A DNA stretch of 13,826 bases from assembly GCA_002393865.1 (NCBI GenBank), contig DGUD01000060.1, positions 1 to 13,826 of the forward strand. The letters are read 5' to 3'. Below the pieces are notes generated by a model. The model searched no databases, was not told the DNA's origin, and saw nothing but the letters and a program-made list of their open reading frames with translations. The translations under genes and the position numbers were made by a program. This stretch comes from Treponema sp. UBA4319 (GTDB lineage: Bacteria; Spirochaetota; Spirochaetia; Treponematales; Treponemataceae). Of this stretch, positions 5,731 through 13,390 are shown piece by piece (position 1 is the first letter of the stretch; every line of letters begins with the position of its first letter).

Positions 5731-8700
5731 ATGGCTGTGTTGGATGCATCGGACAAGTTGACGCTGGACAGGGCAAAATCTGCCGAGCTTTCCCGCGATT
5801 ATGATATGGCGGAGCGCCTGTACAAGGAGCTCCTGCAGAAAGACAGCTCCAATATAGAGCTGCTTTCCGCCTTGGGAAAGCTGTACGAAAAGGGACGGAA
5901 ATTCCCGGAGGCGCTGGAGCAGTACGAAAAGGTGCTTGCCCTTGACCCGAAGAACATGGGTGCCCTGAACAGCCTTGGCAGCATCTACCGCCAGCTGAAG
6001 CAGTACCGCAATTCCATTTCGGCGCTGGAGCAGGGCATCATCGTCGATGAGCATAATACCCAGGTGTTCTACAACCTTGGTTTTACCTACAAGGACTTGG
6101 GGAAGTACCCAGAGGCGGAATTCTGCTTCAACACCGTCATCTCCCATAACCCGAACGATGTCCTTGCGTACAATCACCTTGGCTCCATCTATTGCCTGCA
6201 GCAGCACTATGCCAAGGCTGTGCCGGTGTTCCAGCGCGGGCTCAAGGTTGACCCTAACCATCCTATACTCCACATGAATCTTGCCAAGGCCTACGAGGGG
6301 CTTGGCGACCTTGACAAGGCCGGGCAGGAATACGAGGCGGCGCTGCGCTCCAAGCCGGGCTGGCTGGATGCCATAGACGGCTATGCCGACCTGCTGCTGC
6401 AGAAGAACAGCACCTCCCTTGCGCGCGACCTTGTGCAGCAGGCGGTGCGCCTGAACCCCAACGACGCAGGCATGCATACCAAGCTGGGCAATGTGTATGT
6501 CAGGCAGAGCGACTTCCCCGACGCCGAGGAGGAATACAATGCCGCGCTGGAGATTGCTCCTGAGAGCACAAGCGCGCTCTCAGGGCTTGCGGAGGCCTAT
6601 GAGGCTGACGGCAAGCTCCAGAAAGCCATCGAGACGATGGAGAAATACGAGCGGCTTTCCCCCGATGACATGAAGATGCTCAAGCAGTACACGTCCGTCC
6701 TGCTGAGCGCGGACAAGCTGGATTCCGCCGTCCGCAAGATAAAGGAGCTGTGGGCAAAGAATCCCGACGACATGCAGACGCTCAACCTGCTCGGCCAGTA
6801 TTACATCTGCAACGGGGAGGAGGCGAAGGCCCGGTCCTGCTTCAAGCGGATAGACCGCCTTGCCCCCGAATATACCGATCATTACCGGGACGGCGCCCGC
6901 CGCTACGAGCAGAAGGGGCTGCACCAGAAGGCAGAGGCGCACCTGCAGCATTACCTCAAGACGAATCCCGGCGACGAGAAGGCGCTCTCGCTGCTGGCTA
7001 CCAGCTACGAGAAGCAGGGGCGCCTGGACGACGCGCTGAGCACATACCGGCGGCTTGCGGACAGCGACAGCGGTAACAAAAGCTACCGGAGCAGCGTGGA
7101 GCGCATGAGCAGCGCCATCGCGCAGCAGGGACAGACCGCGCTGGATGCTGAGCCGGCCTTTGTGGCGGAACAGCATGCGCCTGCCGCAGTCTACGTGGAT
7201 GACGCAGCTTCCGCCGCCCAGCCTGCGGTGCCGCGTGCCGCACATGCCGCAAAGCAGCCGTCCGCGGCCAGTCCCGTGGAGGATGTGGACAACGTGGGGC
7301 TGATGGACGACATTGCCCCCGACCTGAATTTCGAGACGCTTACCGAAAACGACGATGATATCTCGCCCTTCGCAATCATAGATGACGAAATCCTTGCGAG
7401 CGGGAACAATGCCGACAGTCTTGATAATCTTGTCTCCGACGACGACAGGATGGACGATTTCTTTGCCGAGAATCCCTTTGGCTCTTCTCCTGTTGCGGGG
7501 CGCGCGAGCCCTGCTCCCTTTGAGGCGGCATCGGAGCCTGACTTTACCGAGGAGGTGCTCGGCAGCGGCGGCGGCGAGGATGATATGCCGATAGACCTTG
7601 ACGACGCCGAGGATATTCAGCCTGAGCCGCCAAAGGCAAAGGAAAGCGCCCCCGATTTTGGCCTTGAGCCGGAACCCGAACCTGAGCCGGAACCCGATGC
7701 AAGCCCGGTGGAGGAGATGCCCGGCTTTGCGACGGATGATTTTTCCGCGGATGAGGCCGAGGAAGAGGAGCCCCTGCTGGCCGATATGGGCGCGGACGAG
7801 CTTTCCCCGGAAGAAGAGGAGCCGCTTGTGCCCGGCACTCCCGACTTCGGGCTGGAGGGCGATCTGGAGCCAGCTTCCGCGGAAGCGGAGGAAGACGAGA
7901 TGCCCGGCTTTGAGGTCGAGGATCTTTCCATGCCCGACGATGACGGGACTGATGCGATAGAGCTGAGCGACCTGGAGGACGATTCCGGGCTGGCGCCAGA
8001 TGCTTCCGGGCTGGAGCAGGAACTTGCTTCCACGGATATTTCTGAGGAGATTCCTGCGGGGGAAGAGGAGCCGCTGCCGTCAGACATGGGCGCGGACGAC
8101 CTTTCCGGGGAAGATGCGGAGGAGCCGCTTGTGCCGGAAAGCCCTGACTTTGGCGCAGAGGACGGGCTGGAGCCCGATTCCGGGGAAGATGCCGGCGCCG
8201 AAGCCCTGGATGGGAACGAGGACTTCGAGATTCCCGGATTTACGGAGGGCGAGGAAGCGGGTGCTGAGGAAGCGGAGGACGAGCACAAGGAATTCGAGCT
8301 GCCCGACAGCATCTACGACGAGGAGGAGCTGCCTGAGCTTCCCCTTGACGAGCCGGATTTTGGCGCGGACGACCTTTCCGTTCCGGGCGAGCTTAAGGAG
8401 CTGCCGTCCGACGAGGATCTGGCGCCCGCCTTTGATGAGAGCGATGATTTTGTGGCGCCGGCACTGCCGGACGATATAGACGATACGCTTGCCCCGCTGG
8501 ACGATGTGCCCGGCGCAGAGCCGGAAGAAGCTGCGGCGGAGGAAGAAGCTCCTGCTGCCGGAGCCGAGCCCGCGCCTGATGAGGACGGCGAGCTTCCGCT
8601 GGACGAGCCTTCTGTCTTCCCGGTGGACGAGAGCGAGGATCGCTTTGCGGACGAGGAGATTCCTGTCGAGGTTGACGAGGAGGAGGCCGCGGAGATATTG

Positions 8701-9186
8701 CAGCGGGAGGAGCTGCCGGAGCTGGAGGAGGTTCCCCCTGAAGAGGATACTTTGTCCGGTCCGCCTGTCTCGCCGAGCCTGCTTGACGACGCGCGGCACC
8801 TGCTCTCTCAGATTGCCGAGGCCATCAACAACCGGGCTGCCGCGCAGCAGTACCATCAGATGACGGATATGCTCCTTAAGCTCCGCTCCCTCGTGGAATT
8901 CCTGCCGGAAGGCAGCCGGGAGGCGTTCCTTTCCAGCCGGGAGCACGTGCTGATGGAATACCTGATTTCCCGCCTTTCCGGGAACGCGGGGCTCTTTGCC
9001 ACGTCCGAGGTGCTCCGCAGGGAGCTCAATCTGGATGATGGCGGATTCCCGCCGCGCATGGAGGGCAGGGAGCTCGCGGCAAAGGTGCTGGGAGCCATGC
9101 TTCCGCTGCTGGCCGGCCTGCCGGACAAGGGCATTGCGGCCGCCCTCAAGGCGGATATAGAGAATGTGCTCTCCCGGCTCCGCTGA
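5731..9186 (+). CDS. Large TPR protein with acidic low-complexity middle and helical C-terminal domain
   Basis: The 1151-residue product lacks a signal peptide or membrane helix and should be cytoplasmic. Residues about 10-450 are a run of TPR helix pairs (for example YDMAERLYKELLQKDSSNIE, ALEQYEKVLALDPKN, ALSTYRRLADSDSGNKS), a protein-interaction scaffold. Residues about 470-1005 are very rich in Asp, Glu, Pro and Gly and probably disordered, with an EPEPEPEPEPD tract near 645-657. Modules recur at exactly 100 residues: DMGADELS...EEPLVP...PDFG near 685 and DMGADDLS...EEPLVP...PDFG near 785. Related MPGF/IPGF motifs recur near 660, 720 and 830. Residues about 1011-1151 are a separate helical domain (LLDDARHLLSQIAEAINN onward). 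The ATG has GAGAGGA about 8 nt upstream. The architecture suggests a scaffold or adaptor; I recognise no specific function. Confidence 0.88.
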   Translation: MAVLDASDKLTLDRAKSAELSRDYDMAERLYKELLQKDSSNIELLSALGKLYEKGRKFPEALEQYEKVLALDPKNMGALNSLGSIYRQLKQYRNSISALEQGIIVDEHNTQVFYNLGFTYKDLGKYPEAEFCFNTVISHNPNDVLAYNHLGSIYCLQQHYAKAVPVFQRGLKVDPNHPILHMNLAKAYEGLGDLDKAGQEYEAALRSKPGWLDAIDGYADLLLQKNSTSLARDLVQQAVRLNPNDAGMHTKLGNVYVRQSDFPDAEEEYNAALEIAPESTSALSGLAEAYEADGKLQKAIETMEKYERLSPDDMKMLKQYTSVLLSADKLDSAVRKIKELWAKNPDDMQTLNLLGQYYICNGEEAKARSCFKRIDRLAPEYTDHYRDGARRYEQKGLHQKAEAHLQHYLKTNPGDEKALSLLATSYEKQGRLDDALSTYRRLADSDSGNKSYRSSVERMSSAIAQQGQTALDAEPAFVAEQHAPAAVYVDDAASAAQPAVPRAAHAAKQPSAASPVEDVDNVGLMDDIAPDLNFETLTENDDDISPFAIIDDEILASGNNADSLDNLVSDDDRMDDFFAENPFGSSPVAGRASPAPFEAASEPDFTEEVLGSGGGEDDMPIDLDDAEDIQPEPPKAKESAPDFGLEPEPEPEPEPDASPVEEMPGFATDDFSADEAEEEEPLLADMGADELSPEEEEPLVPGTPDFGLEGDLEPASAEAEEDEMPGFEVEDLSMPDDDGTDAIELSDLEDDSGLAPDASGLEQELASTDISEEIPAGEEEPLPSDMGADDLSGEDAEEPLVPESPDFGAEDGLEPDSGEDAGAEALDGNEDFEIPGFTEGEEAGAEEAEDEHKEFELPDSIYDEEELPELPLDEPDFGADDLSVPGELKELPSDEDLAPAFDESDDFVAPALPDDIDDTLAPLDDVPGAEPEEAAAEEEAPAAGAEPAPDEDGELPLDEPSVFPVDESEDRFADEEIPVEVDEEEAAEILQREELPELEEVPPEEDTLSGPPVSPSLLDDARHLLSQIAEAINNRAAAQQYHQMTDMLLKLRSLVEFLPEGSREAFLSSREHVLMEYLISRLSGNAGLFATSEVLRRELNLDDGGFPPRMEGRELAAKVLGAMLPLLAGLPDKGIAAALKADIENVLSRLR
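7763..8185 (+). repeat. Direct repeat within the acidic region of the TPR gene, 300-bp offset
   Basis: The segment from about 7763 to 7885 recurs from about 8063 to 8185. Matched landmarks are GAAGAGGAGCC, GAYATGGGCGCGGACGA (ATG at 7786 and 8086) and GAGGAGCCGCTTGTGCC. The offset is exactly 100 codons at the first landmarks, which suggests an old in-frame duplication that has since diverged. Confidence 0.65.
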
Positions 9187-9258
9187 GCGGGGCGCGGGCA
9201 CAAAAGCGGATGGTCTGCTGTTCGGCAGGCTCTTGAGGCTTCTCCCTGAACGGGGGAT
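9187..9258. other. Convergent intergenic region
   Basis: This 72-nt gap separates the 3' ends of the TPR gene (plus) and the M24 peptidase (minus). I see a weak CTGC/GCAG hairpin near 9213-9226 but no convincing terminator with a T-run for either gene. Confidence 0.5.
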
Positions 9259-10389
9259 TTAGAACCGGAGGATGCGGGAACGGGTCAGAAGCTCGTTCCC
9301 GTTTTCTGTTATGAGCACGTCGTTCTCCAGCCGCGCGCCGCCCAGCTCCGTGTCGTAGAGCCCCGGCTCCAGCGTCACGATGTTCCCGGCGCGGAAGACC
9401 GTGCTTTCCTCCGCCCGCATGCTGATGAACGGCGCCTCGTGGATTTCGAGCCCGGTGCCATGCCCCAGGCTGTGCGGCATGCTGCGCCCGGCGGCGGCAA
9501 AGATTTCCTCTGCTTTTTCCGATGCCCTGCGGACCGGCACGCCCGGCCGGTAGAGGGGCAGGCATTCGTCGGCTGCCTTCTGCACAAGGTCGAGCAGCTC
9601 TTCCTGCCGGGCGGAAAGCCTGCCCCGTGCGACGGTAATCGTGCAGTCGCTCGCGTAGCCCTCAAAGCATACGCCGTAGTCGAGCAGCGATATGCCGTCA
9701 GTGCCCCAGCCGCCGGACGTATAGCCGGGGAACGCGTGTATGGCGAAGGAGCGGGCGGGGCCTGCGGCGAGCGTGTCGAAGCTGGTCCGCTCGCAGCCTT
9801 GCGCCCGCAGCTCCCGTTCGATGTAGAGTGCCACGTCGGTCTCCGTGCGGAACGTCCCTGACTGCACCCCGGCAAGAATCGTGTCGGTCATGCCGTCGGT
9901 GATGGCGCAGGCCTTGCGCGTGCAGGCAATCTCGTATTCGTCCTTGACCGCGCGCTGCCTCGCAAGCTCCGCGTGTACGGAATCCTCCTTGCATTCCGCC
10001 TGCCAGCCGGGGAGGGCGGCACGGTATTTCTCGTACTGGATATAGGTCGTGGCTGGCGGCAGCGCCACCCTTGCGCCCGCCGTGCCGCCGTATGCCTTAA
10101 GCAGCTCCTGCACTGCAATCGTGGCGCTGCGCTGGAATTTTGTGTAGGGGATGATTTCGTCCGCATGCGCGCGTTCCGCGGCAAGGTTCTCGTCCCACGG
10201 GCTGAGCATAGCCTTTCCGTCTGCCACCAGCACCAGCACCGCATCCGAGGGGTGCCCCGTCAGGTAGCGGACAGAGACATCCCTCTGATCCTCGTTGTCC
10301 GTAAAGACTGCCGCCGTTATCCCGTGCGCGCGCAGGTAGGCGCAGAGCCTCTCCCTCCGTGCGCGATAAAGCTTCTCAAAATCTGTCAT
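9259..10389 (-). CDS. M24 family metallopeptidase (Xaa-Pro aminopeptidase/dipeptidase type)
   Basis: The 376-residue cytoplasmic enzyme has a creatinase/prolidase N-terminal domain at about 1-150, then a pita-bread catalytic domain. All five expected metal ligands are present: Asp237 (LLDYGV), Asp248 (GYASDCTITV), His310 (HSLGHGTGLEIHE), Glu341 (VTLEPGLY) and Glu355 (GARLENDVLI). His218 (FAIHAFPGY) fits the substrate-binding histidine. The expected reaction is release of an N-terminal residue before proline, or cleavage of Xaa-Pro dipeptides; sequence reading cannot separate the two. I chose the ATG at 10389 because AGGAG lies 8 nt upstream and the N-terminal helix begins there. The frame is open 26 codons further, but that would run through the palindromic repeat at 10403-10457. 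murJ lies upstream on the same strand, 79 nt away. Confidence 0.93.
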   Translation of the reverse strand: MTDFEKLYRARRERLCAYLRAHGITAAVFTDNEDQRDVSVRYLTGHPSDAVLVLVADGKAMLSPWDENLAAERAHADEIIPYTKFQRSATIAVQELLKAYGGTAGARVALPPATTYIQYEKYRAALPGWQAECKEDSVHAELARQRAVKDEYEIACTRKACAITDGMTDTILAGVQSGTFRTETDVALYIERELRAQGCERTSFDTLAAGPARSFAIHAFPGYTSGGWGTDGISLLDYGVCFEGYASDCTITVARGRLSARQEELLDLVQKAADECLPLYRPGVPVRRASEKAEEIFAAAGRSMPHSLGHGTGLEIHEAPFISMRAEESTVFRAGNIVTLEPGLYDTELGGARLENDVLITENGNELLTRSRILRF

Positions 10390-10402
10390 CGTATATACTC
10401 CT

Positions 10403-10457
10403 GAGCCAGTTCCAAAGCGTCCGGGCCAAGACCTTGCCAGGAACCTTTGAAACTGGA
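10403..10457. repeat. 55-bp palindromic repeat, copy between murJ and the peptidase gene
   Basis: The arms CCAGTTCCAAAG and CTTTGAAACTGG pair over 12 bp with one mismatch, which becomes a G-U pair in the minus-strand mRNA. The centre carries GGCCAAGACCTTGCC, itself nearly palindromic. Aligned without gaps to 13310-13364 it is identical at 41 of 55 positions. In the minus-strand transcript it ends directly at the AGGAG ribosome-binding site of the peptidase gene. Confidence 0.7.
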
Positions 10458-10468
10458 CAAAATGCACC

Positions 10469-12073
10469 TCATGTGTTTGCGCCGCTGTCCTGATGCCGCA
10501 GCTTCCTGAGCACGGCCTGCAGGAGCGGGTCTCTGCTCAGCAGCAGCAGCAGGATGCCCGCCGCTGCGAACATCGCCGCCGTGATGCAGACGGGCACGCC
10601 CTGCGACACGAGCCTGTTGTGCCCGGCGCACGCAGCCTCTATCCTGCCGTGCAGCAGCCAGACGGGAAGAACCGCCACCGCGGAAAAGCATACGATGCGC
10701 AGCGCGTACAGCAGCGACGAGCGCACCACCATGCCCACGTCAATGTTGCGGTTGCGCCGCAGGAAGATGAAGAGAACCGCCATGTTGCACAGGCTTGCCA
10801 CGGTGAGCGCGAGCGCGATGCCGCCGCCGCCCAGGGGTCTGACGAGCAGCGCCGCGAGCGCGATGTTGACGGCAAAGTTGATGAGCCCTGCCGCAGTGGG
10901 GCTTTTGGTGTCCTGCTGGGCGTAGAAGGCTGGGGCTGTGATGCGGTTCACGGCGATAAAGAAGAGCCCGCAGATGTGGAAGGTAAAGACCTGCTCCGTC
11001 ATGCGGATGGAATCCTCGTTGAACCTGCCGCTCGCAAAAACGAGCGTGATGACATCCCGCTTCATGACGAGGGCGTAGGCCGTGATGGGGATGGCGATGA
11101 GCGCCATGATTTTTATGGAGAGCGAGAGCATCGCGCTGAAGCGCTCCCATTCGCGCCTCTTTGCGAAGCCCGTCAGGTCGGGCAGGATGACGGTGCCTAT
11201 GGTGACGGCGCAGATGCCGAGAATCAGCTCCTGCAGGCGCAGCGAGTATTGGATGCTGGAATAGACGCCTTCACCGGCACGGGTCGCGAGCGCGGATGAC
11301 ACGATGTCGTTCAGCTGGTATGCCGCCATGCCGATGACGGTCGGCCCCACCAGCCGCAGCACCGTCCGCGTGCCCTCGTTGCCAAAGGCCTTGCGCAGCG
11401 GGACAAGGCTGACGTGCCAGCCGTGCTTGAGTACGAAGGGCAGCTGGAACGCTGCCTGCACGCAGCCGCCCGCGATGACGCCCGTCGCCATGGCGCGCGC
11501 GGGGTTTGCCATGTGCGGGGCAAGCAGGTAGGTGGCGGCGATGACGATGCCGTTGAACAGTATCGGCGTGAATCCCGACGGCGCAAAGACCTTCACCCCG
11601 TTCAGGATTCCCTGGAAAAAGGCCGCGACGGAGATGACCACAAGGTACGGGAACATGATGCGCGTGAGCACGACGGCCTCGTCGAGCGCCTCGCTGTACG
11701 AGCTGCTGAAAAAGATACGCAGGATGAGCGGGGTGCACAGCATGCCGAGCGACACGAATACCGCGGTCAGGAAGCTGACGAGCGTGAAAGTCGCGCTGAT
11801 GAATTCCTGCGTCCGCTGCTTTCCTTCCGGGCTGGACGATTCCTCCAGGAAATTCCGGAACGTGGGGATGAACGCGACCGATATGGAATTCTCCGCGAAG
11901 AGGCGGCGGCAGAAATTGGGCACCTGGAATGCGATGCCGAACGCGTCGCCCAGCGCGGATGTGCCGAGGAACTTTGCCTTTGTCATTTCCCGGAGTAGGC
12001 CGAGTATGCGGGAGCAGAGCGTAAGAAATGAGAGCGAGAGCCCCTTTGCGATGAGTGTATGCTGTTTTCCCAT
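10469..12073 (-). CDS. murJ: Lipid II flippase MurJ (MviN family)
   Basis: MurJ moves the peptidoglycan precursor lipid II across the inner membrane. The product is 534 residues, normal for the family, and hydrophobic throughout, consistent with about 14 membrane helices. The conserved N-terminal signature is present: SRILGLLREM (Arg22, Arg28), GDAFGIAFQVPN (Asp43) and RRLFAENSISVAFIP (Arg56-Arg57), the region lining the central cavity. The open frame extends 54 codons upstream, but that stretch is out-of-frame shadow of the neighbouring gene, and family proteins start as here (M-G-K-Q-H). AGAGG directly precedes the ATG and is too close for a normal Shine-Dalgarno site. A promoter-like pair ends 6 nt before the ATG, so the message may be leaderless. 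The fucosyltransferase-like gene ends 56 nt upstream. Confidence 0.95.
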   Translation of the reverse strand: MGKQHTLIAKGLSLSFLTLCSRILGLLREMTKAKFLGTSALGDAFGIAFQVPNFCRRLFAENSISVAFIPTFRNFLEESSSPEGKQRTQEFISATFTLVSFLTAVFVSLGMLCTPLILRIFFSSSYSEALDEAVVLTRIMFPYLVVISVAAFFQGILNGVKVFAPSGFTPILFNGIVIAATYLLAPHMANPARAMATGVIAGGCVQAAFQLPFVLKHGWHVSLVPLRKAFGNEGTRTVLRLVGPTVIGMAAYQLNDIVSSALATRAGEGVYSSIQYSLRLQELILGICAVTIGTVILPDLTGFAKRREWERFSAMLSLSIKIMALIAIPITAYALVMKRDVITLVFASGRFNEDSIRMTEQVFTFHICGLFFIAVNRITAPAFYAQQDTKSPTAAGLINFAVNIALAALLVRPLGGGGIALALTVASLCNMAVLFIFLRRNRNIDVGMVVRSSLLYALRIVCFSAVAVLPVWLLHGRIEAACAGHNRLVSQGVPVCITAAMFAAAGILLLLLSRDPLLQAVLRKLRHQDSGANT

Positions 12074-12079
12074 GCCTCT

Positions 12080-12108
12080 AGCATACTGACTGGCGGGCTT
12101 TGTTGCAA
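12080..12108 (-). promoter_or_regulatory. Candidate murJ promoter, predicted leaderless start
   Basis: Minus strand: -35 TTGCAA (12108-12103), 17-nt spacer, -10 TATGCT (12085-12080), then AGAGGC and the murJ ATG. Each box matches 4 of 6. The boxes are weak alone, but the geometry equals that of the nfeD and glycosyltransferase promoters. Confidence 0.45.
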
Positions 12109-12129
12109 GCACAGGAAGCGGCGCTTGTC

Positions 12130-13095
12130 CTAGCGGTTCCCCAGGTCTATGACGTGGAAGTCCTTGAATCCGCCGCCGTTCCAGTTGAGCGCGGTGCGGA
12201 AGCCGTTGGTGAGCGGGCCTATCATGTACTGGCACTGCGCGCAGATGTACACGTCCAGCAGGTAGAGCTTGTTGTTCTGGTAGCGGCTCGTGTGCTCAAG
12301 CTGCTGGTAGGGGATGCCGACGCCCGCCTTGAAGTTGCTGCCGAATCGCTCCTTCTCCACGTAGCGCGCTTTGGGGAAGCGCCGGGCAAAGTATTCCAGC
12401 GCCTGCTGCTCCTCCGTCATAAAGAAGATGCCGCTCGCCTTCCATTCGTCCAGCTTTGCCGACACGATGTCGCAGAACTGCTCTATGCCGGCGATGACGG
12501 GGTGCCCCACCAGATCCCAGCCCGGCGCGGGGTTGTAGTCCGTCCCCCGGTAGAAGACTGCCGCCACATCGCTGCCCAGCCCCTGCAGCAGCTTTGCCGA
12601 CTCCTCCTGCAGAAAGCGCTGCATGTCCGGCACGAAGGGGATTCTCCTGCTCAGCACGCAGCGGCGCTGCATTTCCTTGCGGTTGAGCCGCGTGTAGTAC
12701 ATGCGCAGGTGCGCGCAGTGTATGACGTTCTTGCTGCGGTAGACTTCCTCCAGCGTGTACGGCTCCGGCTGCCCGAAATAGTAGTTCCACGGGTTCTCCT
12801 CCGGGCGCTCCGGATCCGAGAATACGTCGTTGTCCGTCTTGCGGAGATCTATGACGGGCACCCAGCCCTTGCGGATGGCGCGGCCCAGGTAGCCGAGCAC
12901 CGCGTCGTACTGGCAGAGTATGCCGCCGCCAAGGTTCGTGATGATGTAGAAGGTCTTGTCCGGGTTCTCGCTGCCGTAGCTCACGGGCTTCTCTTTTTCC
13001 GCAAAGCAGAGGTGCAGGAAATTCTGAATGCCGGTGAGTATGGAGAAGAACGGTTCGTCTATGGTGCTCAGAAAATGCAGTATGAGGTCGCGCAT
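12130..13095 (-). CDS. Putative fucosyltransferase-like glycosyltransferase
   Basis: The 321-residue product has no signal peptide. The N-terminal part holds TNLGGGILCQYDAVLGYLGRAIRKGWVPVIDLR (about 53-85), like the GG..NQ..Q..A...A...G..P.ID segment of fucosyltransferases. AVFYRGTDY at about 179-187 resembles the R-(x)-T-D motif of GT11/GT23 and O-fucosyltransferase-like enzymes that bind GDP-fucose. SGIFFMTEEQQALEYFARRFP (about 221-241) and LYLLDVYICAQCQYMIGPLTNGF (about 277-299) match the later 'T-D/E' and 'S/T-N' nucleotide-binding segments in general form. The donor and acceptor are not known. I chose the ATG at 13095 because a near-consensus promoter ends 6 nt upstream of it; the longer frame would run through that promoter. 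Followed by murJ, it suggests envelope glycan work, but this is an inference. Confidence 0.65.
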   Translation of the reverse strand: MRDLILHFLSTIDEPFFSILTGIQNFLHLCFAEKEKPVSYGSENPDKTFYIITNLGGGILCQYDAVLGYLGRAIRKGWVPVIDLRKTDNDVFSDPERPEENPWNYYFGQPEPYTLEEVYRSKNVIHCAHLRMYYTRLNRKEMQRRCVLSRRIPFVPDMQRFLQEESAKLLQGLGSDVAAVFYRGTDYNPAPGWDLVGHPVIAGIEQFCDIVSAKLDEWKASGIFFMTEEQQALEYFARRFPKARYVEKERFGSNFKAGVGIPYQQLEHTSRYQNNKLYLLDVYICAQCQYMIGPLTNGFRTALNWNGGGFKDFHVIDLGNR

Positions 13096-13101
13096 GGAAT
13101 A

Positions 13102-13131
13102 AGTATAAAAGGGGGCGGCGTGGCGTGTCAA
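13102..13131 (-). promoter_or_regulatory. Strong sigma-70-like promoter of the glycosyltransferase gene, predicted leaderless start
   Basis: Minus strand: -35 TTGACA (13131-13126, perfect), 18-nt spacer, -10 TATACT (13107-13102, 5 of 6), then TATTCC and the ATG at 13095. There is no Shine-Dalgarno sequence in the TATTCC segment or before it, which agrees with leaderless translation. Confidence 0.75.
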
Positions 13132-13204
13132 TGCGGAATGCTGTGCATGTACCGGACTTATAAAATTAAACTTAAAAAATATGTGGCAAATGCTTGCCGT
13201 ATTG

Positions 13205-13233
13205 TTGCAAAAATACACTTTTTAGCTTATATT
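13205..13233 (+). promoter_or_regulatory. Candidate promoter of the activase gene
   Basis: Plus strand: TTGCAA (13205-13210), 17-nt spacer, TATATT (13228-13233), in an A/T-rich island. The predicted start near 13240 gives a leader of about 150 nt that contains a short ORF and the palindromic repeat. Confidence 0.5.
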
Positions 13234-13244
13234 AGAAAGGGGGC

Positions 13245-13310
13245 ATGGCTCCCGATTTGCAGGGAAACCCGCTTTGCGCTTCGGGCGCCGGTCAGGGCTT
13301 CTCCGGCTAG
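13245..13310 (+). CDS. Possible 21-codon leader ORF upstream of the activase
   Basis: An ATG at 13245 preceded by AGAAAGGGGG opens a short frame (M-A-P-D-L-Q-G-N-P-L-C and so on) ending in TAG at 13308-13310, exactly where the palindromic repeat begins. It would be a leader peptide if translated. Such short frames arise easily by chance in GC-rich DNA, and no run of regulatory codons is evident. Confidence 0.25.
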   Translation: MAPDLQGNPLCASGAGQGFSG

Positions 13311-13364
13311 AGCCAGTTTCAAGGAATCCACGGCAAGACCTTGCCGGGGGCTTTTGAGGCTGAA
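13310..13364. repeat. 55-bp palindromic repeat, copy upstream of the activase
   Basis: It matches the copy at 10403-10457 at 41 of 55 positions without gaps. The core CGGCAAGACCTTGCCG (13331-13346) is a perfect palindrome apart from its loop. The outer GAGCCAG...TCAAG arm pairs partly with CTTTTGAGGCT. It lies 26 nt before the activase ATG. Confidence 0.7.
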
Positions 13365-13390
13365 CCAGTACTATTCCCGGTGGCTTATAC

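Noticed and set aside
7660..7700. Short tandem repeat (Glu-Pro codons) considered as CRISPR or microsatellite
   Set aside because: It is an in-frame EP dipeptide tract inside the TPR gene, not a repeat-spacer array.
7617..8312. Minus-strand ORF of 231 codons, extremely Ser-rich
   Set aside because: It is the antisense of the Asp/Glu-rich region of the TPR gene; GAN/GAY codons read backwards give Ser. It has no independent start signals.
8080..9201. Minus-strand ORF of 373 codons
   Set aside because: It is a shadow of the TPR gene's 3' part; composition is typical of GC-rich antisense frames.
10390..10467. 26-codon N-terminal extension of the M24 peptidase
   Set aside because: It reads through the palindromic repeat, whereas the ATG at 10389 has AGGAG at 8-nt spacing.
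12074..12235. 54-codon N-terminal extension of murJ
   Set aside because: It overlaps the end of the glycosyltransferase gene and is unlike any MurJ N-terminus; the SRILGLLREM region is at the expected distance from the called start.
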